Shown here: positions 1 to 6,455 of the stretch, piece after piece
Layout of the letters: each line of letters starts with the position of its first letter
How positions within the stretch are numbered: position 1 is the first letter of the stretch
DNA from: JAIVGV01 sp035295985
Lineage (GTDB): Bacteria > Acidobacteriota > Blastocatellia > Pyrinomonadales > Pyrinomonadaceae
Assembly: GCA_035295985.1 (NCBI GenBank)
Contig: DATHBT010000353.1
Span: 1 to 31,944 of the forward strand
Direction: 5' to 3'
DNA: 31,944 nt
Position numbers and translations under genes: made by a program
The notes under the pieces: generated by a model
What the model was told of the DNA's origin: nothing
Database searches by the model: none
Seen by the model: only the letters and a program-made list of their open reading frames with translations

Positions 1-603
1 GGCCTCGTGGCGCGCTCGGTATTCGGGCCACAGCCGCGTCACCTTCAGTCGGTACTCGACCAGCTCGCGGCTGACGTTGTAGTGGCGCGCCATCTCGGTC
101 GAATTTTTACCTTCGAGCACGAAGCGGCGGAGCGACGAGTAAGGCACGAGCGCCGCCGCGCCGACCGAGTAAGCAGCCTCCTCGTCCGATTCGTTGTAGT
201 CGCGCGCGACCGTTTTGCCCTGCTTGTTCTGCGCGACGATGGAGAGGCGGTTGGCCTTGTGCCCCAGAAAGACGTGGCAGACCTCCTCCATCAGCGTCGC
301 GTTGTTGCGCGCGCGGCCGTGCTTGGGGTTGAGGATGACGACGCGCCAGCCGTTCGGCAAAGGGCGCGAGCAAGTCCCGCCCGACCAGGCGTTCGTGCCG
401 ACGCCGAGCAGGTGCTCGCGCGCCCCCTCCGACAGCCCCTCGATCTGATCGAAGTCCACAACGAGCAGCTTCGCGTAATGGGCCAGCGCGAACGGATCGA
501 GAGGGTCATCGTCGCGGCGCAGGCCGGCGAAGTCGCGCAGGCCGAGCGCACGCACCTCGTAGTGGCGGCCCTTGAACGTCGGCGGCAGCAGCTCCGTGTC
601 CAT
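1..603 (-). CDS. ImmA/IrrE-family metallopeptidase, C-terminus cut by window edge
   Basis: The gene reads leftward off the window, leaving 201 residues without a stop. Residues 104-115 read LMEEVCHVFLGH, the zinc-peptidase helix of the ImmA/IrrE (COG2856) family, but the first histidine of HExxH is a glutamate (E106; E107 and H110 kept). The acidic segment near residues 137-155 (YNESDEEAAYSVGAAALVP) fits the third metal ligand and the LLxP motif of the family. Residues 165-195 look like the helix-turn-helix-like tail often found there. Family members cleave XRE-type repressors (ImmA on ImmR, IrrE on DdrO). A small XRE repressor lies at 4274-4693. The ATG at 603 is chosen as the first start, 7 bases after a TATAAT. 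Activity with EExxH is uncertain. Confidence 0.8.
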   Translation of the reverse strand, partial: MDTELLPPTFKGRHYEVRALGLRDFAGLRRDDDPLDPFALAHYAKLLVVDFDQIEGLSEGAREHLLGVGTNAWSGGTCSRPLPNGWRVVILNPKHGRARNNATLMEEVCHVFLGHKANRLSIVAQNKQGKTVARDYNESDEEAAYSVGAAALVPYSSLRRFVLEGKNSTEMARHYNVSRELVEYRLKVTRLWPEYRARHEA

Positions 604-616
604 GTGTGGAATTATA
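604..616 (-). promoter_or_regulatory. Candidate -10 box just upstream of the ImmA/IrrE start
   Basis: On the minus strand a perfect TATAAT (616 to 611) is followed by only seven bases and then the ATG at 603. A transcript starting at the usual distance would have almost no leader. No clear -35 hexamer is visible at 16-18 bases. Either the mRNA is leaderless or the TATAAT is fortuitous. Confidence 0.35.
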
Positions 617-842
617 CCTTCCCCGCCCGTTTTTTGGCCCCCAAAGCCGACGACGATTCACGCGACGCTTGCGCTCAGGAGTCACATTTTTACTGCGCCC
701 CGCGACGTTCCAGACAGGGCAGCGAGCCGACTTTCGCGGCCGGACGCGCGGCGGAGGCGACGGCATCGTTGTTGCAACGCGAAGCGGGAAAACCGGCTCC
801 GCGCGAACACCGCGCGGGAACCTGAAACAAGAGGAGTCCCGA

Positions 843-1349
843 ATGCGTCGCAAACACCTGACACTTTCACTCGCCCTCTGCCTGCTCCTGACTCAGGCGC
901 GCCCCGCCGCGCTCGCGCAGTCTCAGCCGGCGGCAGCGCCGCAGCAGCAGCCGCCAGCGACGGCGCAGCCGCAGCAGCCGGCAACGCCATCGCAGAGTCA
1001 GAAGCCCTCGCCGCTCGACAAGCGCGCCGCAAAGGTCAGGCGGAGCGTGCAAAGGATCGGGCTGAACCAGACGATCACGGTCATCATGCCGAAGGAAGAC
1101 GACCTGCACGGCACGGTCATCGGGATCGGCGAACAGAGCTTCCAGCTCGCCGAGGTCGATCTGCGCCAGACGATCACCGTCCGCTACGGCGACGTGAAGA
1201 AGGTGCGCAGCGGCTACAGGCCATTCCCCGACCTGTTCACGGGGCAGCGCAACAGCTCGCCCAAGGGCATGAGGCTGGCCGCCCTCGGGGCCGTCATATT
1301 CATGGGGGTGATCCTACCTGCCATCCTCGTCGGCGCGTCTAAAGACTGA
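843..1349 (+). CDS. Secreted or membrane-anchored protein with Sm-like segment
   Basis: A 168-residue protein. The ATG at 843 follows GAGGAG at 831-836 and opens a clear signal peptide (residues 1 to about 25, ending near ALAQ). A Q/P/A-rich linker runs to about residue 60. Residues about 70-120 have the pattern of a small beta barrel (GTVIGIGEQSFQL, then TVRYGDVKKV), reminiscent of Sm/LSm folds. A hydrophobic C-terminal segment (about 143-165) could be a membrane helix. The open frame extends upstream to 606, but that part has no start-site support. The function is not known. The gene converges on the DUF429 gene with 14 bases between stops. Confidence 0.7.
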   Translation: MRRKHLTLSLALCLLLTQARPAALAQSQPAAAPQQQPPATAQPQQPATPSQSQKPSPLDKRAAKVRRSVQRIGLNQTITVIMPKEDDLHGTVIGIGEQSFQLAEVDLRQTITVRYGDVKKVRSGYRPFPDLFTGQRNSSPKGMRLAALGAVIFMGVILPAILVGASKD

Positions 1350-1363
1350 AGGGGACACGCCGC

Positions 1364-2218
1364 TCACACGTAGAGGCGACCCTCGCGCGGGTAGCGGCGA
1401 TGGCGCGCTACATTCTCATGATCCGTCTCGCGCCACGCGCGCGCCGCGCCGACAGCCGCGAGCACGGCGTCTAACGCGTCGCCCCCGCCGTTGCGCATGA
1501 TGCGCCGACGATCCGTGTCGCCCATCGAGACGTGCGCCGAGAGTCCGTCGAGGATCGCGCGGCGCGTGCGCAGTCGCTTGCGCGTGAGCGGCCCGCCTTC
1601 GGGCTGCTTGTAGTTCTGGTGCGGCAGCCGCAGCCGCTTCAGCGTCGAGGCCGGGCAGGCTTCGACGAGCACGCGCCGCGCCGCCGTCAGTCTCCGATAC
1701 TGAAACGGCAGGATCGCCGTCTCGCGACGACGACGAAGGGGCCCGAGCACGTCGCGCATCCCGTAAAAAGTCTGATAGATGATGCGGTAATGGTACGGGT
1801 CGAACGGCGCGCGCTCTTCAATATCGGTCAGCCGCCGGATGTGCTTCTCGCGACCCAATCGCTCGGCCCGGCGTATGCACTCCAACCCCACGCCGTAATC
1901 GTCCTCGCCCCACTCGTACAAAAACTCGAACTGCGCCGACCAGCGCTGCCTCTCCCCCACGACCTCCACCGGCAACCCGAACGGAAAATCCAACGCCCAC
2001 AGCGCGCGCTCCGACGCGACGATCATCCCGACCAGAAACTCCAACGCCGCCCCACGCTCCGCCGTCCCGCACAACGTCTCCAGCCGCGCCAACTCCGCCA
2101 ACCTGAACCTCGCGCCGCCCGCGCCACGTCTCTCGCGCTCCAAACGCGCCACCCAAGTATTCCGCCCCGCGAGTTTCGCCCCGCTGAAATCGACGCCGTA
2201 AATCACCCTGAACTTCAA
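1364..2218 (-). CDS. DUF429 family protein (predicted RNase H-like nuclease)
   Basis: A 284-residue protein. The N-terminal GVDFSGA (residues 8-14), the DFPFG-type motif (77-81) and the late GGGDALDAVLAA motif match the acidic positions of the DUF429 family, which is predicted to have an RNase H-like fold. The substrate is unknown for the family. No signal peptide is visible. The gene lies between the secreted Sm-like protein (convergent) and the Doc toxin module (same strand, 39 bases upstream), so it could be read through from the toxin operon. Family assignment is good; enzymatic role is inference. Confidence 0.8.
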   Translation of the reverse strand: MKFRVIYGVDFSGAKLAGRNTWVARLERERRGAGGARFRLAELARLETLCGTAERGAALEFLVGMIVASERALWALDFPFGLPVEVVGERQRWSAQFEFLYEWGEDDYGVGLECIRRAERLGREKHIRRLTDIEERAPFDPYHYRIIYQTFYGMRDVLGPLRRRRETAILPFQYRRLTAARRVLVEACPASTLKRLRLPHQNYKQPEGGPLTRKRLRTRRAILDGLSAHVSMGDTDRRRIMRNGGGDALDAVLAAVGAARAWRETDHENVARHRRYPREGRLYV

Positions 2219-2257
2219 AACAGACCTTCCCCTTGCTCGTTAACCTTCCACTAGCGC

Positions 2258-2641
2258 CTACCGAATCACAACGTGCCTTCTGAAAAACTCTTCAACTTCA
2301 TCGCGCGACACTTCGCCCGCGGCGATTTTCAGGAACAGTTCGACGACCTGCTCGTTTGAAGCCGTCAATCCGGCGTCGTTTATTTCCAGAAAGATTTCCG
2401 AGACGGCAGCCGCCACGCGCTTATTGCCGTCAACGAAGGCGTGGGCCTGCGACAGGTGGTAGGCGTAAGTCGCCGCGCAAGTGGCGAGATCGGCGCTCTC
2501 GTAATGCTCGCGGTTTTCGGCGGCGGCGAGCGCGGACTCTAACGCGCCCTCGTCCCTCACGCCGCGCGTCCCACCGAACAATTCCAGCGAGCGCGCGTGG
2601 ATTTTCAAAACCTCATCTTTACGAAGAAACAGGAAGGCCAA
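2258..2641 (-). CDS. doc: Doc-type toxin (Fic/Doc family, death on curing)
   Basis: A 127-residue protein of normal Doc length. Residues 67-75 read HAFVDGNKR, the Fic/Doc signature HxFx(D/E)GNKR. Characterised Doc phosphorylates EF-Tu and stops translation; Fic relatives transfer AMP. The surrounding sequence (SLELFGGTRGVRDEGALESAL near the N-terminus, TYAYHLSQ before the motif) is typical of Doc rather than long Fic proteins. The ATG is three bases after the stop of the preceding small gene, the usual antitoxin-toxin spacing. The signature is intact, so the toxin is probably active or held by its antitoxin. Confidence 0.9.
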   Translation of the reverse strand: MAFLFLRKDEVLKIHARSLELFGGTRGVRDEGALESALAAAENREHYESADLATCAATYAYHLSQAHAFVDGNKRVAAAVSEIFLEINDAGLTASNEQVVELFLKIAAGEVSRDEVEEFFRRHVVIR

Positions 2642-2644
2642 GCG

Positions 2645-2848
2645 TCACTCCGCGCCTTTCGCCAACTCCTCGTAAGCACTCTTCCGCCGCTCGAATACAG
2701 ACTCCATCGCGCCATCAATCTTCGCCGCGCGCGCGCCATCGCTCGTCGAGTCCGTGCGCGCGTAAGTCTTTACCACGCCGTAAAGCTCTTCCAGACGATC
2801 ATCCGGTACCTTCTCGATCTCAGACTTAATCATCTCTTTCGTTACCAC
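2645..2848 (-). CDS. Small helical protein, probable antitoxin of Doc
   Basis: A 67-residue protein starting at GTG 2848, which has a textbook ribosome site AAGGAGG (2861 to 2855) six bases upstream. An ATG at 2833 is possible but lacks such a site, and an ATG at 2902 would run into the preceding gene. The sequence is charged and helical (KSEIEKVPDDRLEELYGVV). No Phd/YefM motif is obvious, so the antitoxin role rests on position: three bases before doc. It may bind the toxin, and DNA binding is not evident. Confidence 0.75.
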   Translation of the reverse strand: MVTKEMIKSEIEKVPDDRLEELYGVVKTYARTDSTSDGARAAKIDGAMESVFERRKSAYEELAKGAE

Positions 2849-2873
2849 GGATCGCCTCCTTCCCGGCCGAACA

Positions 2874-3076
2874 TCACCCTTCGAGTAGCTTCTCGTAGAC
2901 ATCGTCCTGCGCGTTGTCCCAAACCTTACCGAGAGACGACTGGCTCACGCCCGGCCAGAACTCCCTGTCCTCGTCCGGCAGCACAGTCACCAGCAGCCGC
3001 GCGCCCTCCGGCACGTCCACCTTTTCCAGTAACACGACTTCCCGTCGCGCACGACCGCGCGGATCGTCTCTAACAC
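2874..3076 (-). pseudogene. Frameshifted DUF104-like antitoxin
   Basis: From GTG 3076 the frame encodes VLETIRAVVRDGK, the typical start of DUF104-type antitoxins, up to about 3038. Continuing the match (VVLLEKVDVPEGARLLVTVLP) requires the next frame, which runs to the stop at 2874 and ends with the familiar WDNAQDDVYEKL tail. The shift is explained by one missing G near 3038-3041. An ATG at 3095 opens the second frame, but its first residues do not resemble the family. Either the gene is broken, or the assembly has a one-base error. It precedes the doc module, so the operon may have carried two antitoxins. Confidence 0.65.
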
Positions 3077-3122
3077 CCTCGCACCTCTTCCTCACCGATG
3101 CCGCCCCTCTGGCCGGGGCTCA

Positions 3123-3128
3123 ATTATA
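3123..3128 (-). promoter_or_regulatory. Candidate -10 box for the antitoxin-doc operon
   Basis: A perfect TATAAT on the minus strand, about 47 bases before the GTG of the frameshifted antitoxin. It lies inside the last codons of the HEPN gene. No convincing -35 box was found. Confidence 0.35.
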
Positions 3129-4191
3129 CCTGCCCGCTGACTGGAACTATGGGTGGATTATTAGCCCCCGTTGCCATTAAAGATAGAGCGTTGTTTAAGT
3201 AAAGACGCGAGAAAGGCAGCACCACTTCGGACGAGGGTTTCCCCCAACGTTGCTTTTCACACCAAACTCGAAGGGCTTCGACGTTAGGCCATAGCTGAGA
3301 ATTTGCGGAAATAATCAAATGCAACAGAAGCACAAGCCTGTCAACGCACTCGATTAATCTAGGAGTAAGCTTTCTAGCTTTTTTCTGACTCCCATGAACA
3401 ACACCACTACGGACATCATAGAATTGAAGAATAACGCGGCTGATGCCGTGGCGTACCTCTGGAGAGGAAGAAAGTATAAAAGCGGCCCTTTCAGAGAGCG
3501 CACGGGCAAGAGACTCACTCTCGCTAAAAATTAGCAGAGACTCTAATGCGATGGCTGTCTTAACAACAGATGCGGTCAACCTAGCTTCTCGCCTTGATTC
3601 AAACAGCCAATCAGACGACGCACGAACACGTTTCGCTAAATCGCCTTGTTCTTGACTGTACTCAAATAAACTCATAAAACCGCAATTTAAGAATCTCTTG
3701 CAGAATTGACTATCAATTACGACGCCAGTAACGCTGGGGATACGTTGCGATCTTGAGCGAATGAACTTGAATCGGGGAGTTACAGTAAAGTTTACCTCAG
3801 GCGTAATATTCTCACTCAATCCAAGTTTGCGAAGCAATGCACTTCTTTGCAGAAACAGTGTCGTTGAGAGGATCGCAAGCTTTTCTATTAACTTAGCTAC
3901 AGCCTCACCCTGTTCATACATCTCCTCAGGGTTAGCGACTCGGAAAACCTCTATTACGGTTCTATTACTTAACTCTCTTGCCTGTCTGTAATAGTGGTTC
4001 CCTGTCCCACCCATGCGAGCGACTACATTACTTCTACGCATATTCTCAGCAAAACTTGTTGCCTCGCGTCCGTCGAAGAAGCGAACCTTACTTGAATTAG
4101 GCAGAGTTAATGTTGCTTGAGCGTTCAGTAACCAAGTTGTTCTTAAGTAAGTACACTGAATTGGTAATCGCGGGATTAATAAATCGCTCAT
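3124..4191 (-). CDS. HEPN-domain protein (Apea-like), AT-rich island
   Basis: A 355-residue protein. The C-terminal half has a helical region with ALESLL, a later SERAAFIL, and YDVRSGVVHG. This order matches Apea-like HEPN domains, and RSGVVH fits the Rx4-6H motif of HEPN ribonucleases. The N-terminal half (about 1-180) is not recognised. No transmembrane segment is evident. The gene is visibly AT-richer than its neighbours, with TTA, AGA and AAT codons, which suggests recent transfer. It sits between a Doc module and an XRE repressor. Many HEPN proteins act in phage defence or toxin systems; that role here is inference. Confidence 0.65.
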   Translation of the reverse strand: MSDLLIPRLPIQCTYLRTTWLLNAQATLTLPNSSKVRFFDGREATSFAENMRRSNVVARMGGTGNHYYRQARELSNRTVIEVFRVANPEEMYEQGEAVAKLIEKLAILSTTLFLQRSALLRKLGLSENITPEVNFTVTPRFKFIRSRSQRIPSVTGVVIDSQFCKRFLNCGFMSLFEYSQEQGDLAKRVRASSDWLFESRREARLTASVVKTAIALESLLIFSESESLARALSERAAFILSSSPEVRHGISRVILQFYDVRSGVVHGSQKKARKLTPRLIECVDRLVLLLHLIISANSQLWPNVEALRVWCEKQRWGKPSSEVVLPFSRLYLNNALSLMATGANNPPIVPVSGQV

Positions 4192-4210
4192 ATAGTCTCT
4201 CTCTAAAGAA

Positions 4211-4243
4211 TTAGGCGCTCAACCCATCGGATCGAGCGCCTAA
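4211..4243. terminator. Hairpin between XRE repressor and HEPN gene
   Basis: TTAGGCGCTC (4211-4220) and GAGCGCCTAA (4234-4243) form a perfect 10-bp stem with a 13-base loop. On the minus strand it lies 30 bases after the XRE stop and is followed by TTCTTT, so it may weakly terminate the repressor transcript. The end GCCTAAC resembles an integron core site, but the element is too short for attC. Confidence 0.4.
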
Positions 4244-4273
4244 CGAAACTTCAGACCGGAACTTGTGTCGTGC

Positions 4274-4693
4274 CTACTTCCGCCTGTTGCGCTCGCGGTC
4301 GGTGGCGCCGGGGTGGGAGAACTGGGCGTAGGCGACGCGGAAGAGTTCCGAGAGGGCCTGCGCGGTTTCGGGCGTGAGATTCCGGTCGGCGCGCAGGTGC
4401 GCCTCGACAATCGAGGGCGTCGGCTCCTGCGGGAAATAGACGACCGCCTTCGACTCGTCGCCTTCCGGCTGCCCCGACATCACGCGCTCAATCGGGACTT
4501 CCAGCCAGCCGGTCAGACGCGCGATGTTGTCGGCGTCGGGCTTGCCCGTGCCGTTCTCGATGCGCGAGAGCGTGGAGGCCGAAACCCCCGTCTCGTTCGC
4601 CACGTCGCGCAGGGAAAGACCGGCCTCCTCGCGCTTGCGCCGGATGGCGCGCCCCAACTCCACAGTGTTCACCAGACTCTTCGACTGTGCCAT
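4274..4693 (-). CDS. XRE-family transcriptional repressor
   Basis: A 139-residue protein. Residues about 12-67 form an XRE/Cro-type helix-turn-helix (LGRAIRRKREEAGLSLRDVA, then STLSRIENG). The C-terminal part (VEAHLRADRNLTPETAQALSELF) is of a type that, from memory, often accompanies ImmA/IrrE peptidases. Size and layout resemble DdrO. The ribosome site AAGGAGG (4708 to 4702) is eight bases before the ATG. The gene is divergent from the SWIM-Rad52 operon; GTTTCA half-sites lie in its own leader (4716-4721) and in the operon promoter. Autoregulation and repression of the operon are inferred. Confidence 0.85.
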   Translation of the reverse strand: MAQSKSLVNTVELGRAIRRKREEAGLSLRDVANETGVSASTLSRIENGTGKPDADNIARLTGWLEVPIERVMSGQPEGDESKAVVYFPQEPTPSIVEAHLRADRNLTPETAQALSELFRVAYAQFSHPGATDRERNRRK

Positions 4694-4803
4694 AACTTTG
4701 GCCTCCTTCTAGCGCGTTTCATGCCGACATAGGCAGTCGCGCGCCCCTTTCCAGCCAAAACCTTACCACAAGAGAATTTTAGACGCAAGACTTTGTTTTA
4801 TGC

Positions 4804-4832
4804 TTGCAACAAAACGGGAACTGCGGTACACT
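4804..4832 (+). promoter_or_regulatory. Sigma70-type promoter of the SWIM-Rad52 operon
   Basis: TTGCAA (4804-4809) and TACACT (4827-4832) are separated by exactly 17 bases. Each hexamer matches consensus at four of six positions. The predicted start near 4839 falls within the palindrome at 4833-4848, so a repressor bound there would block initiation. The -35 hexamer is itself palindromic, but no good divergent -10 is placed for it. Confidence 0.6.
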
Positions 4833-4870
4833 GTTTCACGTATGAAACAACGGATTTCACCTGCGTTTCA
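4833..4870 (+). promoter_or_regulatory. Candidate operator, GTTTCA palindrome and half-sites
   Basis: GTTTCA-CGTA-TGAAAC (4833-4848) is an inverted repeat at the predicted transcription start. A further GTTTCA follows at 4865-4870 and a related ATTTCA at 4853-4858. Another GTTTCA lies in the leader of the divergent XRE gene (4716-4721). The XRE protein is the likely ligand; this is inference. Confidence 0.55.
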
Positions 4871-4894
4871 TCAAATGACCGGGGCAAAAAGACG

Positions 4895-5092
4895 ATGAGC
4901 AGCGAATTTATCTGGGAAACATTCGATTCCTTGTGGAAGACGGTCAACCGGCAGGGCCGGCGCGTCGAGGAGTTGGAGGCGCGCGTGATCGAGCTGGAAT
5001 CCCGGCTGGCCGGGCGGGCCGCGGCCGAGGAGCGCAAGAGCGCCGTGCAGTCGGCCGCGACCGCGGAGTTCCCGGTCGAGCGCGCGGCCTGA
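4895..5092 (+). CDS. Small coiled-coil protein, first gene of the Rad52 operon
   Basis: A 65-residue protein starting at ATG 4895. The open frame extends back to 4793, but that part crosses the promoter and operator, so the internal start is preferred. Residues about 5-43 are a heptad-like helix (WKTVNRQGRRVEELEARVIE), followed by an A/E-rich tail. No family is recognised. It ends 26 bases before the SWIM-Rad52 start and is surely co-transcribed. It might be an oligomerising partner of that protein, but nothing in the sequence proves this. Confidence 0.65.
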   Translation: MSSEFIWETFDSLWKTVNRQGRRVEELEARVIELESRLAGRAAAEERKSAVQSAATAEFPVERAA

Positions 5093-5118
5093 GAAGTTTT
5101 TTGTAAGGAGAGCGAGCG

Positions 5119-6357
5119 ATGGCAACCGCGACGAACACGACGGACAAGAAGGCGATCATGCGCGACAAGCGCGCGCAGGGGATCGCCGCGATGGGCCTCG
5201 TCAACCGCGAGGGCGACCGCTTCCGCGTCACCACCCCGTCTCTGCGCGGCAAGCGCACGAGCTACGAGGTCTGGCGCGACGAGACGGGCCGCGTGCGCTG
5301 CTCCTGCCTGGAGTTTGAAGAGATGTCGGCCGGGGACGCGACGTTCCGCTGTGAGCACGTCCTCGCCGTCAAGCACGCGCTAGTGGCCCGCACGTCGGAA
5401 GCCGTGACGAAGCCGCAGGCGCAGAAGCCGGCCGCATGCGCGGACGAGAACAAGGCGGGTACGCCCAACACCAACGAGAGTACCGCATCCGAGACGCGCG
5501 AAGTTGAAGTAAGCGCGCGCGTCGAACGGGAGCAGGCGGAAGTTGCGGAAGAGACTCAGTCGCGTGAGGCGCGAGTCTCGAACGTCAGCCCGCTTGCCGC
5601 GTACACGAACGAAGAGGAGCAAACGGAGATGAGCAAGAAGCAGGCAGTTCAGCAGACGGAAGAGGATCTGGATTTCGTCACGGCCGAGGAGCACGAGGCG
5701 ACACAGAACGGCGGCGCGGTGGTGCCGATGGCGTTCACGAACACGCTCCGCATCCTCCGACAGCCGGTCGATCCGAAGTTGATCAAGACGCGCGAGGGCT
5801 GGCGCGACCGCAACGGCAACCAGCACATGGTCGAGTACGTCGAGTGGCACGCCGTCGCCGACATCCTCGACCGCGTCGCGCCGACCTGGTCACACGCCGT
5901 GCGCGGCATCGTCCAGATCGGCGACATGGTCGCCGTCACCGCCGCGATCACCGTTGACGGCGTCACGCGCGAGGGCGTCGGCACGGGCACGGCCGACAAC
6001 GAGACGGGCATCAAGAAGGCCGAGCACGACGCGTTGAAGCGCGCCGCGATCAAGTTCGGCATCGCGCGCGAGCTGTACCAGCGCGAGAGTGAGGTCATCG
6101 AGACGCAGGGCGCAGGCCCGCAGCCCGGCGACTTCCCGCGCGACCCGCTCGCCAAGTCGATGACCGATCTCGTGACGCCCAAGCAGCTCGGCATGATCCG
6201 CGCCCTCGCCCGCGAGGCCGGCGTGGACGCCGACGAGGAGTGCCAGCAGGTGCTTCGCGTCCGCACCGAGGAGCTGTCGAAGAAGGCCGCGTCGAGCTTT
6301 ATCGACCACCTCAAGGGCTTGCAGCAGGGCGCGCAGCCGATGCGCCGCGCGAGCTGA
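5119..6357 (+). CDS. SWIM zinc finger-Rad52 family fusion protein
   Basis: A 412-residue protein with AAGGAG upstream. Residues 61-80 hold a SWIM zinc finger: C61 and C63, fourteen residues, then C78 and H80. Residues about 95-200 are a charged, low-complexity linker. Residues about 205-325 resemble the Rad52/Rad22 single-strand annealing fold: an EYVEWHAVADILDRVAP segment, then GVGTG and KKAEHDALKRAAIKFG, the family's most conserved part. Residues 352-402 are a helical tail like those on phage annealing proteins. The expected activity is binding and annealing single-stranded DNA. An internal ATG at 5629 could give a Rad52-only form. Deinococcus DdrA is also Rad52-like. Confidence 0.8.
   Translation: MATATNTTDKKAIMRDKRAQGIAAMGLVNREGDRFRVTTPSLRGKRTSYEVWRDETGRVRCSCLEFEEMSAGDATFRCEHVLAVKHALVARTSEAVTKPQAQKPAACADENKAGTPNTNESTASETREVEVSARVEREQAEVAEETQSREARVSNVSPLAAYTNEEEQTEMSKKQAVQQTEEDLDFVTAEEHEATQNGGAVVPMAFTNTLRILRQPVDPKLIKTREGWRDRNGNQHMVEYVEWHAVADILDRVAPTWSHAVRGIVQIGDMVAVTAAITVDGVTREGVGTGTADNETGIKKAEHDALKRAAIKFGIARELYQRESEVIETQGAGPQPGDFPRDPLAKSMTDLVTPKQLGMIRALAREAGVDADEECQQVLRVRTEELSKKAASSFIDHLKGLQQGAQPMRRAS
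5615..5631 (+). promoter_or_regulatory. Possible internal ribosome site and start in the Rad52 gene
   Basis: AGGAG (5615-5619) stands nine bases before an in-frame ATG (5629, residue 171), at the end of the linker. Translation from there would give a 242-residue Rad52-type protein without the SWIM finger. Alternatively it marks where two once-separate genes were fused. Confidence 0.4.
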
Positions 6358-6439
6358 GCGGATTGCGGATTGCGGATTGCGGATTGAAAAGAGGAATGCG
6401 GCGTCGGGTTTTGCAATCCGCAATCCGCATTCCGCAATC
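6358..6439. repeat. Word-repeat hairpin, GGATTGC family
   Basis: Four tandem copies of a GCGGATT word (6358-6386) are followed, after 25 bases, by their reverse complement, with one base variant (6412-6439). The RNA would fold into a long imperfect hairpin between the SWIM-Rad52 stop and the next start. It may process or attenuate the operon message, or be an inert intergenic repeat. Confidence 0.85.
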
Positions 6440-6455
6440 GTAAGGGGGTTTGAAG

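Noticed and set aside
1532..2254. Plus-strand open frame of 240 residues opposite DUF429
   Set aside because: It is a shadow frame produced by high GC; the DUF429 motifs are on the minus strand.
4211..4243. Integron attC site
   Set aside because: Only 34 bases, without the inner L boxes and without an integrase or second copy.
4793..4894. Upstream extension of the first gene in the Rad52 operon
   Set aside because: It runs over the -10 box and the palindrome, and its codons (Cys, Thr, Asn rich) differ from the body of the gene.
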